Shown here piece after piece: positions 1 to 7,431 of a stretch of 64,000 nucleotides of DNA. This DNA comes from an uncultured Mycobacteriaceae bacterium (GTDB lineage Bacteria > Actinomycetota > Actinomycetes > Mycobacteriales > Mycobacteriaceae): positions 1-64,000 of the forward strand of contig CADEGF010000028.1 of NCBI GenBank assembly GCA_902826815.1, given 5' to 3'. The notes beneath the pieces were generated by a model. That model made no database searches. It saw nothing but the letters and a program-made list of their open reading frames with translations, and was not told the DNA's origin. Position 1 is the stretch's first letter. Each line of letters opens with the position of its first letter. The position numbers and the translations under genes are program-made.

Positions 1-711
1 CGCGCAGTGTTGGTCACGGGTGCGACCGGCGGAATCGGTGCGGCCACCGTCCGCCGTCTGGTCGGACAGGGCGCGACGGTCTACGCAGGCGGTCGCGACA
101 CCGGCGGGCTCGCCAGGCTCGCCGATGAGACCGGCGCGCATCCGGTGCGGTTCGACCTTGCGTCTGAAGACGAGATCCATGCCGCCGTTTCGGGGCTCGA
201 GCTGTGGGGTGTGGTGAACTGCGGCGGCTTCGGTGGGGAGATCGCGACGCCGCAGGACACCGACATCGCGGTGTTCGACAGAGTCATCACCGTCAATGCG
301 CGGGGAAGCCTGCTCGTCATCAAGCATGTCACCCCTGGGTTGATCGAGCGCGGCCGCGGCGGTTCGATCGTCAACGTCTCGAGCCAGGCGAGTCTTGTTG
401 CCCTGCCGGGCCATATTTCGTACGGATCGTCGAAGGCTGCGGTGGACAACATCACCCGGGTGAGCGCGCTCGAGCTGGGCAAGCACAACATCCGGGTGAA
501 CAGTGTCAACCCGACCGTGGTCATGACCGACATGTCCGCGTTCTATTGGGACCGACCTGACGTCGGGCCCGCGTTCCTGGCGCAGATGCCGCTCGGTCGC
601 TGGGCCACCGAGGACGAGATCGCGGGTCCGATCGTCTTCCTGCTGAGTGATGACGCCGCCATGATCACCGGAGTCTCTCTACCTGTCGACGGTGGGTACA
701 CCTGCCGCTGA
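1..711 (+). CDS. Short-chain dehydrogenase/reductase (5' end outside window)
   Basis: NAD(P)-dependent oxidoreductase of the classical SDR family, closest in feel to the carbonyl/L-xylulose reductase (DCXR-like) group. The dinucleotide-binding motif TGATGGIG lies at the very start of the visible protein and the catalytic YGSSK motif near residue 140. The usual NNAG is replaced by NCGG. The C-terminus has the common SDR ending with VDGG. The frame is open to base 1. A GTG at 7 would start the protein only four residues before the glycine motif, shorter than usual, so I think the true start is upstream and the gene is partial. The substrate cannot be told from sequence. Confidence 0.85.
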   Translation, partial: RAVLVTGATGGIGAATVRRLVGQGATVYAGGRDTGGLARLADETGAHPVRFDLASEDEIHAAVSGLELWGVVNCGGFGGEIATPQDTDIAVFDRVITVNARGSLLVIKHVTPGLIERGRGGSIVNVSSQASLVALPGHISYGSSKAAVDNITRVSALELGKHNIRVNSVNPTVVMTDMSAFYWDRPDVGPAFLAQMPLGRWATEDEIAGPIVFLLSDDAAMITGVSLPVDGGYTCR

Positions 712-730
712 CGTCGGTAGCCTTGACTTC

Positions 731-1405
731 ATGAACCGTCGGCGGATGGTGACGTATGCGCTGGCAGCCCTGACCATCGCGGTCTCAGCCGCCTGCACGA
801 ACGCCATCACGGGCACGGCGACCTGGCCGGGCGCCAAGCTGGAGCAAACCATCTTGACCGCCGACGACTTCCCAAAGGGCGTGCAGTACGACCGCATCGT
901 CGATAAGCCGGGCCAACCCGATGGCGAAGGCGGGCCACCGGCGATGCTGTCGCAGCCAGAAGGCTGCTCCGACGGGCTGACGCGCGTCATCGCCGCTTCG
1001 GCCGAACGGGGCGCGGGCAGTGCGGCGAAGTACAGCGTCGCCTACGACGGCGCGCGCATCGTGATGACCGTGCTGACGTGGAACCTGGATCTGGACAAGC
1101 TCGCAGCAACGGCCGAGCGCTGCGCGGCGTACCAGACCTTCTTCGACCCGTCGTCGGAAGGCATTCCGATGACCACCACCAAACTGCAGACATCGCGACC
1201 CGACGCGCTGGTTTACGAGCAGACGATGGATCTAAACGGCGCGAAGAGCAGTGTGTTCTTTTCCTTCGAAAACGTCGACAGGATGGCGGTGTTCGGAATC
1301 GCTTTTCCCACACCGAATCCGACGATCGCCGTCAAAGCGTCGCTGCCGCAGACGTTTCTGGACGCCCACGGCAAACAGGCCGAGCGGCTGCTGCCGACCG
1401 GCTGA
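731..1405 (+). CDS. Putative secreted lipoprotein, mycobacterial family
   Basis: Uncharacterised exported protein of about 224 residues. From the ATG at 731 it begins with MNRRR, a hydrophobic stretch and a cysteine at about residue 22 (VSAAC), a plausible though not canonical lipobox. The mature part has the look of the small mycobacterial lipoproteins of the DUF5642/LpqN kind, with the phrase 'LTADDFPKGVQY' and two further cysteines. The frame is open upstream to 692, but a start there would place about 13 residues before the signal sequence, so I chose 731. It follows the SDR gene by 19 bases. No enzymatic motif is visible; function unknown. Confidence 0.7.
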   Translation: MNRRRMVTYALAALTIAVSAACTNAITGTATWPGAKLEQTILTADDFPKGVQYDRIVDKPGQPDGEGGPPAMLSQPEGCSDGLTRVIAASAERGAGSAAKYSVAYDGARIVMTVLTWNLDLDKLAATAERCAAYQTFFDPSSEGIPMTTTKLQTSRPDALVYEQTMDLNGAKSSVFFSFENVDRMAVFGIAFPTPNPTIAVKASLPQTFLDAHGKQAERLLPTG

Positions 1406-1468
1406 ATGACTAGTTAGGACCCGCGCAAAAACCGCCCGCCGATCAGTGGGGGGTTGTAGCGTGTCCGA

Positions 1469-2032
1469 ATGCCTTCGACGATGGTTACCGTCGACGGTTT
1501 CCCCATTCCTGTCGATATCGCCGGCCCGGACAAGGGGTCCGTCGTTGTGCTGCTCGGTGCCGCGCAGCAGACTGCGTCGGCGTATGACGCCGTGTGCCAA
1601 CGGCTGCACACCGCGTCGCTGCGGACCATTGTGGTCGGCCCGGATCCGCGGCTGACCGCCAAGTCGGTCGTCGGCATCATGGACATGCTCGATGTGCAGT
1701 GGGGGCTGTTGGTCGGCGACCGGATCGGCGGCGAGCTGGCGTGGGAACTGGCCGCCACCCGGCTGGACCGCTTCATCGGCCTTGTGGTGATCGACCGCGG
1801 CCACCCACGGGTCGAAGACCAGTCCGGCGTGATCCGCGACGAGCACTGCCCGCCGGTGGAGATGAACACCACCGCACTGGTCAGCACGCCAGCGGCGCGG
1901 GCGGTGGCGCGGGCCAGTCAGCGCTTCGTGTACGGCGACTTCCGGCTGGTCGAACTGCTCGGGCGACGCAACGCCCAGGAGTCAACGGCGCAGCTGGCCG
2001 CCGAGATCGTGTTGCGCACCAGCACGTGGTGA
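1469..2032 (+). CDS. Degenerate alpha/beta-hydrolase-fold protein
   Basis: A 187-residue protein with the strand/helix pattern of the N-terminal half of an alpha/beta hydrolase. The nucleophile elbow, normally G-x-S-x-G-G, reads GDRIGG at about residue 83, so arginine sits where serine should be. The usual HG oxyanion motif is LLGAAQQ. The protein ends before a cap and catalytic histidine would appear. It is therefore probably not a hydrolase, and may be a binding protein or a decaying paralogue. It converges on the osmolyte synthetase gene, with seven bases between the two stop codons. Confidence 0.6.
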   Translation: MPSTMVTVDGFPIPVDIAGPDKGSVVVLLGAAQQTASAYDAVCQRLHTASLRTIVVGPDPRLTAKSVVGIMDMLDVQWGLLVGDRIGGELAWELAATRLDRFIGLVVIDRGHPRVEDQSGVIRDEHCPPVEMNTTALVSTPAARAVARASQRFVYGDFRLVELLGRRNAQESTAQLAAEIVLRTSTW

Positions 2033-2039
2033 CAGCCCG

Positions 2040-3812
2040 TCAGTCGGGCGCCTGGTCGGGCGTCCACGGCTGAGGCAGACCCGGGGTGGTCGGGAACAGA
2101 TAGTCGATGAAGGCGGCGGCAGTCGGCTGCGGCTCATGGTTGGCCAGTCCCGGGCGCTCGTTGGCCTCGATGAACACGTAATCATCCTTGGTGACATCCG
2201 GTACCAGCAGGTCGATGCCCGTGACAGGGATGCCGATCGCGTGGGCTGCCGTGACGGCGACGTGGCACAGCTCAACATTCACCTCGGCGGTCACGTCGTG
2301 AATCGTGCCGCCCTGATGCAGGTTCGCGGTGCGCCGCACCCTCAGCCGCGTCCCCTCGGGCAACACGTCATCGAACGACCAGCCGGCCTCTGCCACCGTC
2401 GCCTCGGTCACCGCGTCGATGGGGATGCGTGACTCGCCTCCGGTGGCGGCCGCCCGGCGCCTGCTCTGTGCCTCGATCAGCTCACGCACGGTGTGGTGTC
2501 CGGTGCCCGCGATCTCGGCGGGCTTGCGCACGGCGGCTGCGACGACCTTGCCGTCGATCACCACCAGCCGCAGATCGTCGCCGTCGGCTCGCTGCTCGAT
2601 GAGCACTTCGGGATTGTGTTCGCGCGCGCGAGCGAGGGCGCTGTCGAGTTCGTCGGGCCCGTCGACGCCGACTGTGATGCCCTTGCCCTGTTCGCCCCGT
2701 GTCGGTTTGACGACCACATCGCCGACCTCGGCGAGGAATTCGTGGTCACCCTCGGTGAAGGTCGCCAGGCGCCCCCTCGGCACCTTGATACCCGCATCGC
2801 CGACGATGCGCCGGGTTTGCCGTTTGTCGTCGCACCGACTCATGGCCACTGCGGAAGTGAACTCGGACAACGACTCTCGGGTCACCACGGAACGGCCGCC
2901 GTAGGACAGCCGCATCTCACCCGCCCCGGCGTCGAGCACCTCGACCCAGATGCCGCGGCGCATCGCTTCATCGGCGAGGATGCGCGCGTACGGATTCAGA
3001 TCATCGACCGTCTCGGGGGGATGGGTGAACAGCGGCTCATTGATCGCGTTCTTGCGCTTGACGGCCATCACCGGAACCCGTTGGAACCCCAGCTTCTCGT
3101 ACAACCCGATGGCGGCCGTGTTGTCGTGCGCGACAGACAGGTCCAAGTACGACCGTCCGCGGTCGCGGTAGATCGCGCCGAGCGCGCGGGTCAATGCCGC
3201 ACCGACGCCGGGCAGGCTCGTCGTCGGATCGACAGCCAGCGTCCACAGGCTCGAGCCGTGCTCGGGGTCGGAGAACAGCAGGCGGTGGTCGACGCCGGTG
3301 ACGGTGCCCACCACCGAGCCGTCGTCGTCACGCACCGCGATGAGATAGTCGACCGGTTCACGGTTCCGGTGGTTCTCCCAGATCACGTCGGTCGGCGCGG
3401 GCACCATTCCGCAGCGCACGTAGACGTGGTTGATCGCGTCGGCTTCGGCTTCGTCCCGCAGAGCGCGCACGGTGAAGCCCGTCGACAGTGGCAGTTCCTC
3501 GTCGTCATCGGAGAACCGCAGCCGGTAGGTGTGGCTGGGGTCGATGAACAACTCCGCGGGCGCCTTGGCCACCAGGACGTGCGGTTCGCGGGCGTAGATG
3601 CAGATGTCTCGCCTGCCGTGCGTCTCTCCTCGCAGCACCTCGGCGAGCTTTTCGGCATCGGCGAAGGTCTGGCCGAAAATCAATCGGCCCCAGCCGAGTT
3701 CGAGGACGACGTCGTCGGCCATCTTGTCGACGAGGTGCTGGGGCGAGGCGTCGTGCAAGCCGAGGGTGATGGCCTCGGGATGGTCATCGGCGGTCGATTG
3801 ACTTGAGGTCAT
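2040..3812 (-). CDS. ngs: N-acetylglutaminylglutamine synthetase (GNAT + ATP-grasp fusion)
   Basis: Second gene of the operon making the osmolyte N-acetylglutaminylglutamine amide (NAGGN). About 590 residues: an N-terminal region, a GNAT acetyltransferase domain (about 120-255, with TLAVDPTTSLPGVGAAL as the acetyl-CoA-binding region) and an ATP-grasp ligase domain (about 320-580, with VVKPTRGEQGKGI and the metal-binding IEANERPG near the end). Such fusions (described in Sinorhizobium meliloti and Pseudomonas aeruginosa) acetylate glutamine and join it to a second glutamine. I chose the ATG at 3812 rather than the longer frame from 3872 because it overlaps the upstream stop as ATGA, pointing to translational coupling. 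Expected to be cytoplasmic and induced by osmotic stress, although no such signal is visible. Confidence 0.85.
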   Translation of the reverse strand: MTSSQSTADDHPEAITLGLHDASPQHLVDKMADDVVLELGWGRLIFGQTFADAEKLAEVLRGETHGRRDICIYAREPHVLVAKAPAELFIDPSHTYRLRFSDDDEELPLSTGFTVRALRDEAEADAINHVYVRCGMVPAPTDVIWENHRNREPVDYLIAVRDDDGSVVGTVTGVDHRLLFSDPEHGSSLWTLAVDPTTSLPGVGAALTRALGAIYRDRGRSYLDLSVAHDNTAAIGLYEKLGFQRVPVMAVKRKNAINEPLFTHPPETVDDLNPYARILADEAMRRGIWVEVLDAGAGEMRLSYGGRSVVTRESLSEFTSAVAMSRCDDKRQTRRIVGDAGIKVPRGRLATFTEGDHEFLAEVGDVVVKPTRGEQGKGITVGVDGPDELDSALARAREHNPEVLIEQRADGDDLRLVVIDGKVVAAAVRKPAEIAGTGHHTVRELIEAQSRRRAAATGGESRIPIDAVTEATVAEAGWSFDDVLPEGTRLRVRRTANLHQGGTIHDVTAEVNVELCHVAVTAAHAIGIPVTGIDLLVPDVTKDDYVFIEANERPGLANHEPQPTAAAFIDYLFPTTPGLPQPWTPDQAPD

Positions 3813-5614
3813 GCCGCCGATCCCGAGATCCCGTGCTTCTGCAGCCACAGTTCGAGCAGCGCGATCTGCCACAGTTTGTTGCCGCGCAGCGGGGTGAGCC
3901 TGCCGTTGGGGTCGGCCAGCAGGGCGTCGACCGCCTCCTGGCGGAACAGGCCGCGCTCCTTGGCGACCGGTGCATACAGCGCATCCCGCACCAGATCGAG
4001 GTACGGGCCCTCGAGGTGGGTGAGCGCTGGCACCGGGAAGTAGCCCTTGGGACGGTCGATCACCTCGGCGGGGATGACCCTGCGAGCGGCTTCCTTGAGC
4101 ACGCCTTTGCCGCCCTGCGCGGTCTTGAGATTCGGCGGGCAGGTGGCGGCCAGCTCGACGAGTTCGTGGTCGAGGAACGGCACTCGCCCCTCTAAGCCCC
4201 AGGCCATGGTCATGTTGTCTACCCGCTTGACGGGGTCGTCAACCAGCATGACGGTGGTGTCGAGCCGCAGTGCGCGGTCGACACCGGACTGCGCGCCTTC
4301 GCGGGCGAAATGCTCGGTGACGAACCGGCCGCTCGGATCGTTGTCGGCGATGTAGTTGGCCGCCGCGAGTTCTCGCACGCTCGCCGAGTCGCGGTCGAAG
4401 AACGCGCCCCGATAGGCGGCCACCGAACCGTCAAGGGAAGCGGCCGCGGGCTCGCCCATCGGGGGATACCAGTGGTAGCCCGCGAACACCTCGTCGGCGC
4501 CCTGGCCGGACTGCACCACCTTGACGTGTTTGGCGACTTCCTGGCTGAGCAGATAGAAGGCCACGCAGTCGTGGCTGACCATCGGTTCGCTCATGGCGCC
4601 GATCGCGCCGTCGAGAGCGGGCAGCATTCGGTCGGTGCCGATGCGGATCTGGTGATGGTCGGTGTCGAACCGGTCCGCCATGATGTCCGACCACTTGAAT
4701 TCGTCGCCCTCGACGTCGCCAACGGATTCGAAGCCGATCGAGAACGTCGACAGATGCTTCTGACCCGCCTCGGCAAGCAGGCCGACGATCAGGCTGGAGT
4801 CGACGCCCCCCGACAACAGGCAGCCCACCGGGACGTCGGCCACCATCCGGCGGTCGACCGCGACCCGTAGAGACTCGAGAACAGCGTCTTCCCAGTCTTT
4901 TTCGGACCAGTCTTTACGGTCGTCGCGCCGGCTGAAGTCGGGCGCCCAGTACGTGGTGGTGGTGCGACGGCCGTCGGGCTCGATCGCGATCAGCGTCGCG
5001 GGCGGAATCTTGGAGACGCCGCGCAGGATCGTGTGCGGCGGCGGCACCACAGAGTGGAAGGTGAGGTAGTGGTGCAGCGCGACGGGGTCGATGCGGGTGT
5101 CGATGCCGCCGCCGGCCAGCAGGGCGGGCAGTGACGAGGCGAACCGAACGCGGTTGGCGTCCTCGGTGATGTAGAGCGGCTTGATGCCGAGCCGGTCGCG
5201 TCCCAGCAGAACCCGTCCGCTGTCGCGCTCGACGATCGCGAACGCGAACATGCCGTACAGCCGGTCCACGAAGCGGTCGCCCCAGTGGTGGTAGGCCTTC
5301 AGCAGCACCTCGGTGTCGCTGTGGGAGAAGAACCGGTAGCCGTGCTCGGCCAGCTCGCGGCGCAGGCTCTTGTAGTTGTAGATGCACCCGTTCCACGCGA
5401 TGGCGAGGCCGAGGTCGCTGTCGATCATCGGCTGGGCGCCCGCCTCGGACAGATCGATGATCTTCAGGCGGCGATGGCCCAGCGCTACTCGGCCCTGCGA
5501 CCACGTACCCGCCGCATCGGGACCTCGAGGGGCCAATGCCTGCGCCATGGCCGATACCGCCGCAAGATCGGGCGTTCGGCCGTCGAGTCGCACCTCGCCG
5601 GTGGCTCCGCACAT
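3809..5614 (-). CDS. asnO: N-acetylglutaminylglutamine amidotransferase (asparagine-synthetase type)
   Basis: Class II glutamine amidotransferase, 601 residues, fused to an asparagine-synthetase ATP-pyrophosphatase domain. The ATG at 5614 places the catalytic cysteine at residue 2 (MCGATGE), exposed once Met is removed; the longer frame starts with a TTG one codon earlier and can be rejected. LSGGVDSS at about 265 is the PPi loop, and the glutaminase part carries RGPDAAG and WNGCIYN. Coupling by ATGA overlap to a GNAT/ATP-grasp ligase identifies it as the NAGGN-forming paralogue rather than AsnB: it amidates the terminal carboxylate of the dipeptide. The M42-family peptidase that often forms a trio with these two genes is not next to them here. 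Confidence 0.87.
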   Translation of the reverse strand: MCGATGEVRLDGRTPDLAAVSAMAQALAPRGPDAAGTWSQGRVALGHRRLKIIDLSEAGAQPMIDSDLGLAIAWNGCIYNYKSLRRELAEHGYRFFSHSDTEVLLKAYHHWGDRFVDRLYGMFAFAIVERDSGRVLLGRDRLGIKPLYITEDANRVRFASSLPALLAGGGIDTRIDPVALHHYLTFHSVVPPPHTILRGVSKIPPATLIAIEPDGRRTTTTYWAPDFSRRDDRKDWSEKDWEDAVLESLRVAVDRRMVADVPVGCLLSGGVDSSLIVGLLAEAGQKHLSTFSIGFESVGDVEGDEFKWSDIMADRFDTDHHQIRIGTDRMLPALDGAIGAMSEPMVSHDCVAFYLLSQEVAKHVKVVQSGQGADEVFAGYHWYPPMGEPAAASLDGSVAAYRGAFFDRDSASVRELAAANYIADNDPSGRFVTEHFAREGAQSGVDRALRLDTTVMLVDDPVKRVDNMTMAWGLEGRVPFLDHELVELAATCPPNLKTAQGGKGVLKEAARRVIPAEVIDRPKGYFPVPALTHLEGPYLDLVRDALYAPVAKERGLFRQEAVDALLADPNGRLTPLRGNKLWQIALLELWLQKHGISGSAA

Positions 5615-5626
5615 CAATTCGACCCT

Positions 5627-5649
5627 ACCCGGTGGGGCTCCACCCGGTG
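5627..5649. repeat. Direct repeat ACCCGGTG upstream of asnO
   Basis: Two identical 8-mers, ACCCGGTG, at 5627-5634 and 5642-5649, set 15 bases apart, lie 13 to 35 bases upstream of the asnO start codon in the short gap to the neighbouring permease gene. They could be a regulator site for the osmolyte operon. No promoter hexamers are clear here, and a short GC-rich repeat can arise by chance. Confidence 0.3.
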
Positions 5650-5665
5650 TGTCGGGGCAGAACGG

Positions 5666-7234
5666 CTAGGACACGCCTTCCAGCTCCCCGGTCTCGTCGA
5701 CCTGCTTGATCGGACCGGTGAACCAGTTCTTCACCGACACGTGCCAGTAGATCCACAGCAGGATCAGCACGCCACCCACCAGCAACGGGGTGTAGTTGAC
5801 GAACTTCCACTCGAAGCTCGGGTCCCACGGCATGCCGCCCAGAGAGGTCGGGAACATCGCGATGATCGAGGTGATGATGATCTCGATTATTGCGACGGGC
5901 GCCATCCATTTGTGGTGGCCGCGCAGATTCCATCTCCCGGTCGGGAAGGAGTCACCGGCCTTCCACCGGTAGTAGATGGGCACGGCGAAGCACAGATACA
6001 GGCCGACGACTCCGATCGAGACCACCGCGAAGAACGCGATCGGGACCGGCGCGCCGTTGATATCGACCTCGACCAGAGCGGGCAGGGTGATGGCTGCGGC
6101 GAGCACCGCGGTGATCATCACTCCGTTGGCGGGAATCCTCTTCGCGCTCAGCGCCGACCACAACTGGTGACCCGGCACTGCGCGGTCGCGGCTGAACGCG
6201 AACAGCATCCGCGATGCGCTGGTCTGACACGCCGTCGTGCAGAAGAACTGTCCGGCCGTAGAGATGAACAGGACGATCGCGACCCACTTTGAGTCCATCG
6301 CCTGGTTGAAGATGGTGACCACCGCGCCGCCGCCCGCCGAAACCTCGTCGGAGTCCTGCACCGCGAAGAGGAATGTCAACAGCAGGATCCAGCCACCGAT
6401 CGCCGAGTAGAAGATCGACCGCCAGATGCCCTTGGCCGCGCCATCGGCCGCACTCTTGGTCTCCTCGGACAGGTGTGCTGATGCGTCGTAGCCGGTGATC
6501 GTGTACTGGGTCAGGATCGCAGCGATCGGCAGGCAGAAGAAAAGGAAGGCAATGCTCGAGGTCGAGCCGCCGAACATGCCGCTGTTGTTGATGGTCTTGG
6601 CGAAGACGTCGCCGAAACTGGCATGCTGCTCGGGAATCAGCCACAGGATCAGGATCACCGCCGCTGCACCTGCCACATGCCACCACACCGAGATGTTGTT
6701 GATGACGGCCAGCAGATGGCTGGAGAAGATGTTGATGACCGCGGAGATCACCAGGATGACGACGAACAGCACGAACGTCCGGGTGAGGCTGTAGCCGTTG
6801 AGCCAGGCCTCACTGAACGTGCCTAGCGTCAGGTCAAGGAACGTCGCGCAGCCGTATGCGACCGACGCCAGGATCGCGATCAGGCCGATCAGGTTGAGCC
6901 AGCCGGTGTAGAAGCCGGCCTTTGGGCCGCCGAGTTTTGCTGCCCACCAATAGATTCCGCCCGACGTGGGAAATGCCGACACCAACTCGGACATGCACAG
7001 CCCGATGACAAGGATGAAGATCGAGACGAGGGGCCAGCCCCAGGCGATCGCCGCAGGGCCTCCGTTGTTCCAGCCGAGGCCGAATGAGGTGAAGCAGCCC
7101 GCCAGGATCGAGATGATCGAGAACGAGATCGCGAAGTTGGAAAAGCCCGACCATGATCGGTGCAGTTCCTGGGTATAGCCGAGGCTGGCTAAATGCTTCT
7201 CGTCATCGGACAGTTGTTCGTGGCCCTCTGGCAC
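5666..7234 (-). CDS. APC-family amino acid/GABA-type permease
   Basis: Inner-membrane secondary transporter of about 522 residues with some twelve hydrophobic segments, of the amino acid-polyamine-organocation superfamily, nearest the eukaryotic-like BAT/GABA permease branch. Typical phrases are SFSIISIL, FPTSGGIYWW and ITGYDASAHLSEET. The start is the GTG at 7234: AAGGAG lies seven bases before it and the protein then begins VPEGHEQLSDDEKHLASLGY, as in homologues. The longer frame from 7393 would run through the promoter region. It diverges from the ethanolamine-type permease gene and probably imports an amine or amino acid for the catabolic cluster to the right. Confidence 0.8.
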   Translation of the reverse strand: MPEGHEQLSDDEKHLASLGYTQELHRSWSGFSNFAISFSIISILAGCFTSFGLGWNNGGPAAIAWGWPLVSIFILVIGLCMSELVSAFPTSGGIYWWAAKLGGPKAGFYTGWLNLIGLIAILASVAYGCATFLDLTLGTFSEAWLNGYSLTRTFVLFVVILVISAVINIFSSHLLAVINNISVWWHVAGAAAVILILWLIPEQHASFGDVFAKTINNSGMFGGSTSSIAFLFFCLPIAAILTQYTITGYDASAHLSEETKSAADGAAKGIWRSIFYSAIGGWILLLTFLFAVQDSDEVSAGGGAVVTIFNQAMDSKWVAIVLFISTAGQFFCTTACQTSASRMLFAFSRDRAVPGHQLWSALSAKRIPANGVMITAVLAAAITLPALVEVDINGAPVPIAFFAVVSIGVVGLYLCFAVPIYYRWKAGDSFPTGRWNLRGHHKWMAPVAIIEIIITSIIAMFPTSLGGMPWDPSFEWKFVNYTPLLVGGVLILLWIYWHVSVKNWFTGPIKQVDETGELEGVS

Positions 7235-7277
7235 GGCAATTCTCCTTCGTGGGGTGGGGACAGAACTCGCATTGAGC

Positions 7278-7306
7278 ACAATAAGGCGCCAAAGGTCTGT
7301 TGTCCT
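7278..7306 (-). promoter_or_regulatory. Predicted SigA-type promoter of the minus-strand permease
   Basis: Read on the minus strand, AGGACA (7306-7301) is followed after 17 bases by TATTGT (7283-7278), the same -10 hexamer as the divergent promoter. Transcription would start near 7271 and leave a leader of about 37 bases carrying AAGGAG. Its -35 box and spacer lie under the inverted repeat at 7288-7315. Confidence 0.5.
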
Positions 7307-7315
7307 ACCTTTGGC
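7288..7315. promoter_or_regulatory. Inverted repeat GCCAAAGGT-N10-ACCTTTGGC (putative operator)
   Basis: Perfect 9-base arms separated by ten bases. It covers the -35 and spacer of the predicted minus-strand permease promoter, a repressor-like placement. Part of the right arm recurs in front of glnA4: CCTACCTTT is found at 7304-7312 and again at 13403-13411. The regulator is unknown; the two GntR proteins of the cluster are the obvious candidates. Confidence 0.5.
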
Positions 7316-7348
7316 CATGACGACTGCGTAAATCTTCACGTTAGATCG

Positions 7349-7377
7349 TTGACCTGGCATCCGTCCGGGTTTATTGT
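7349..7377 (+). promoter_or_regulatory. Predicted SigA-type promoter of the ethanolamine-type permease
   Basis: TTGACC (7349-7354), a 17-base spacer and TATTGT (7372-7377) form a near-consensus housekeeping promoter. The expected start of transcription, around 7384, falls inside the palindrome at 7380-7396, leaving a leader of about 48 bases before the ATG at 7432. Confidence 0.6.
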
Positions 7378-7379
7378 CA

Positions 7380-7396
7380 AAGTTGTCTGACAACTT
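7380..7396. promoter_or_regulatory. Perfect 17-bp palindrome AAGTTGTC-T-GACAACTT (putative GntR operator)
   Basis: Eight-base perfect arms around one central base. The core TTGTCTGACAA resembles FadR-subfamily GntR operators (T-n-G-T-n3-A-C-n-A). It lies at the predicted +1 of the rightward permease promoter, where a bound repressor would block transcription. Candidate regulators are the GntR proteins at 12643 and 17682; the latter is of the FadR/FCD type that usually binds such sites. Confidence 0.6.
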
Positions 7397-7431
7397 GTGC
7401 TCTGCAGCCAGCCGGAAGCCGAGGAGGAGCG

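Noticed and set aside
2493-3806. A 437-codon plus-strand frame opposite the osmolyte synthetase
   Set aside because: Complement of a gene with clear GNAT and ATP-grasp motifs; no domain in the antisense frame.
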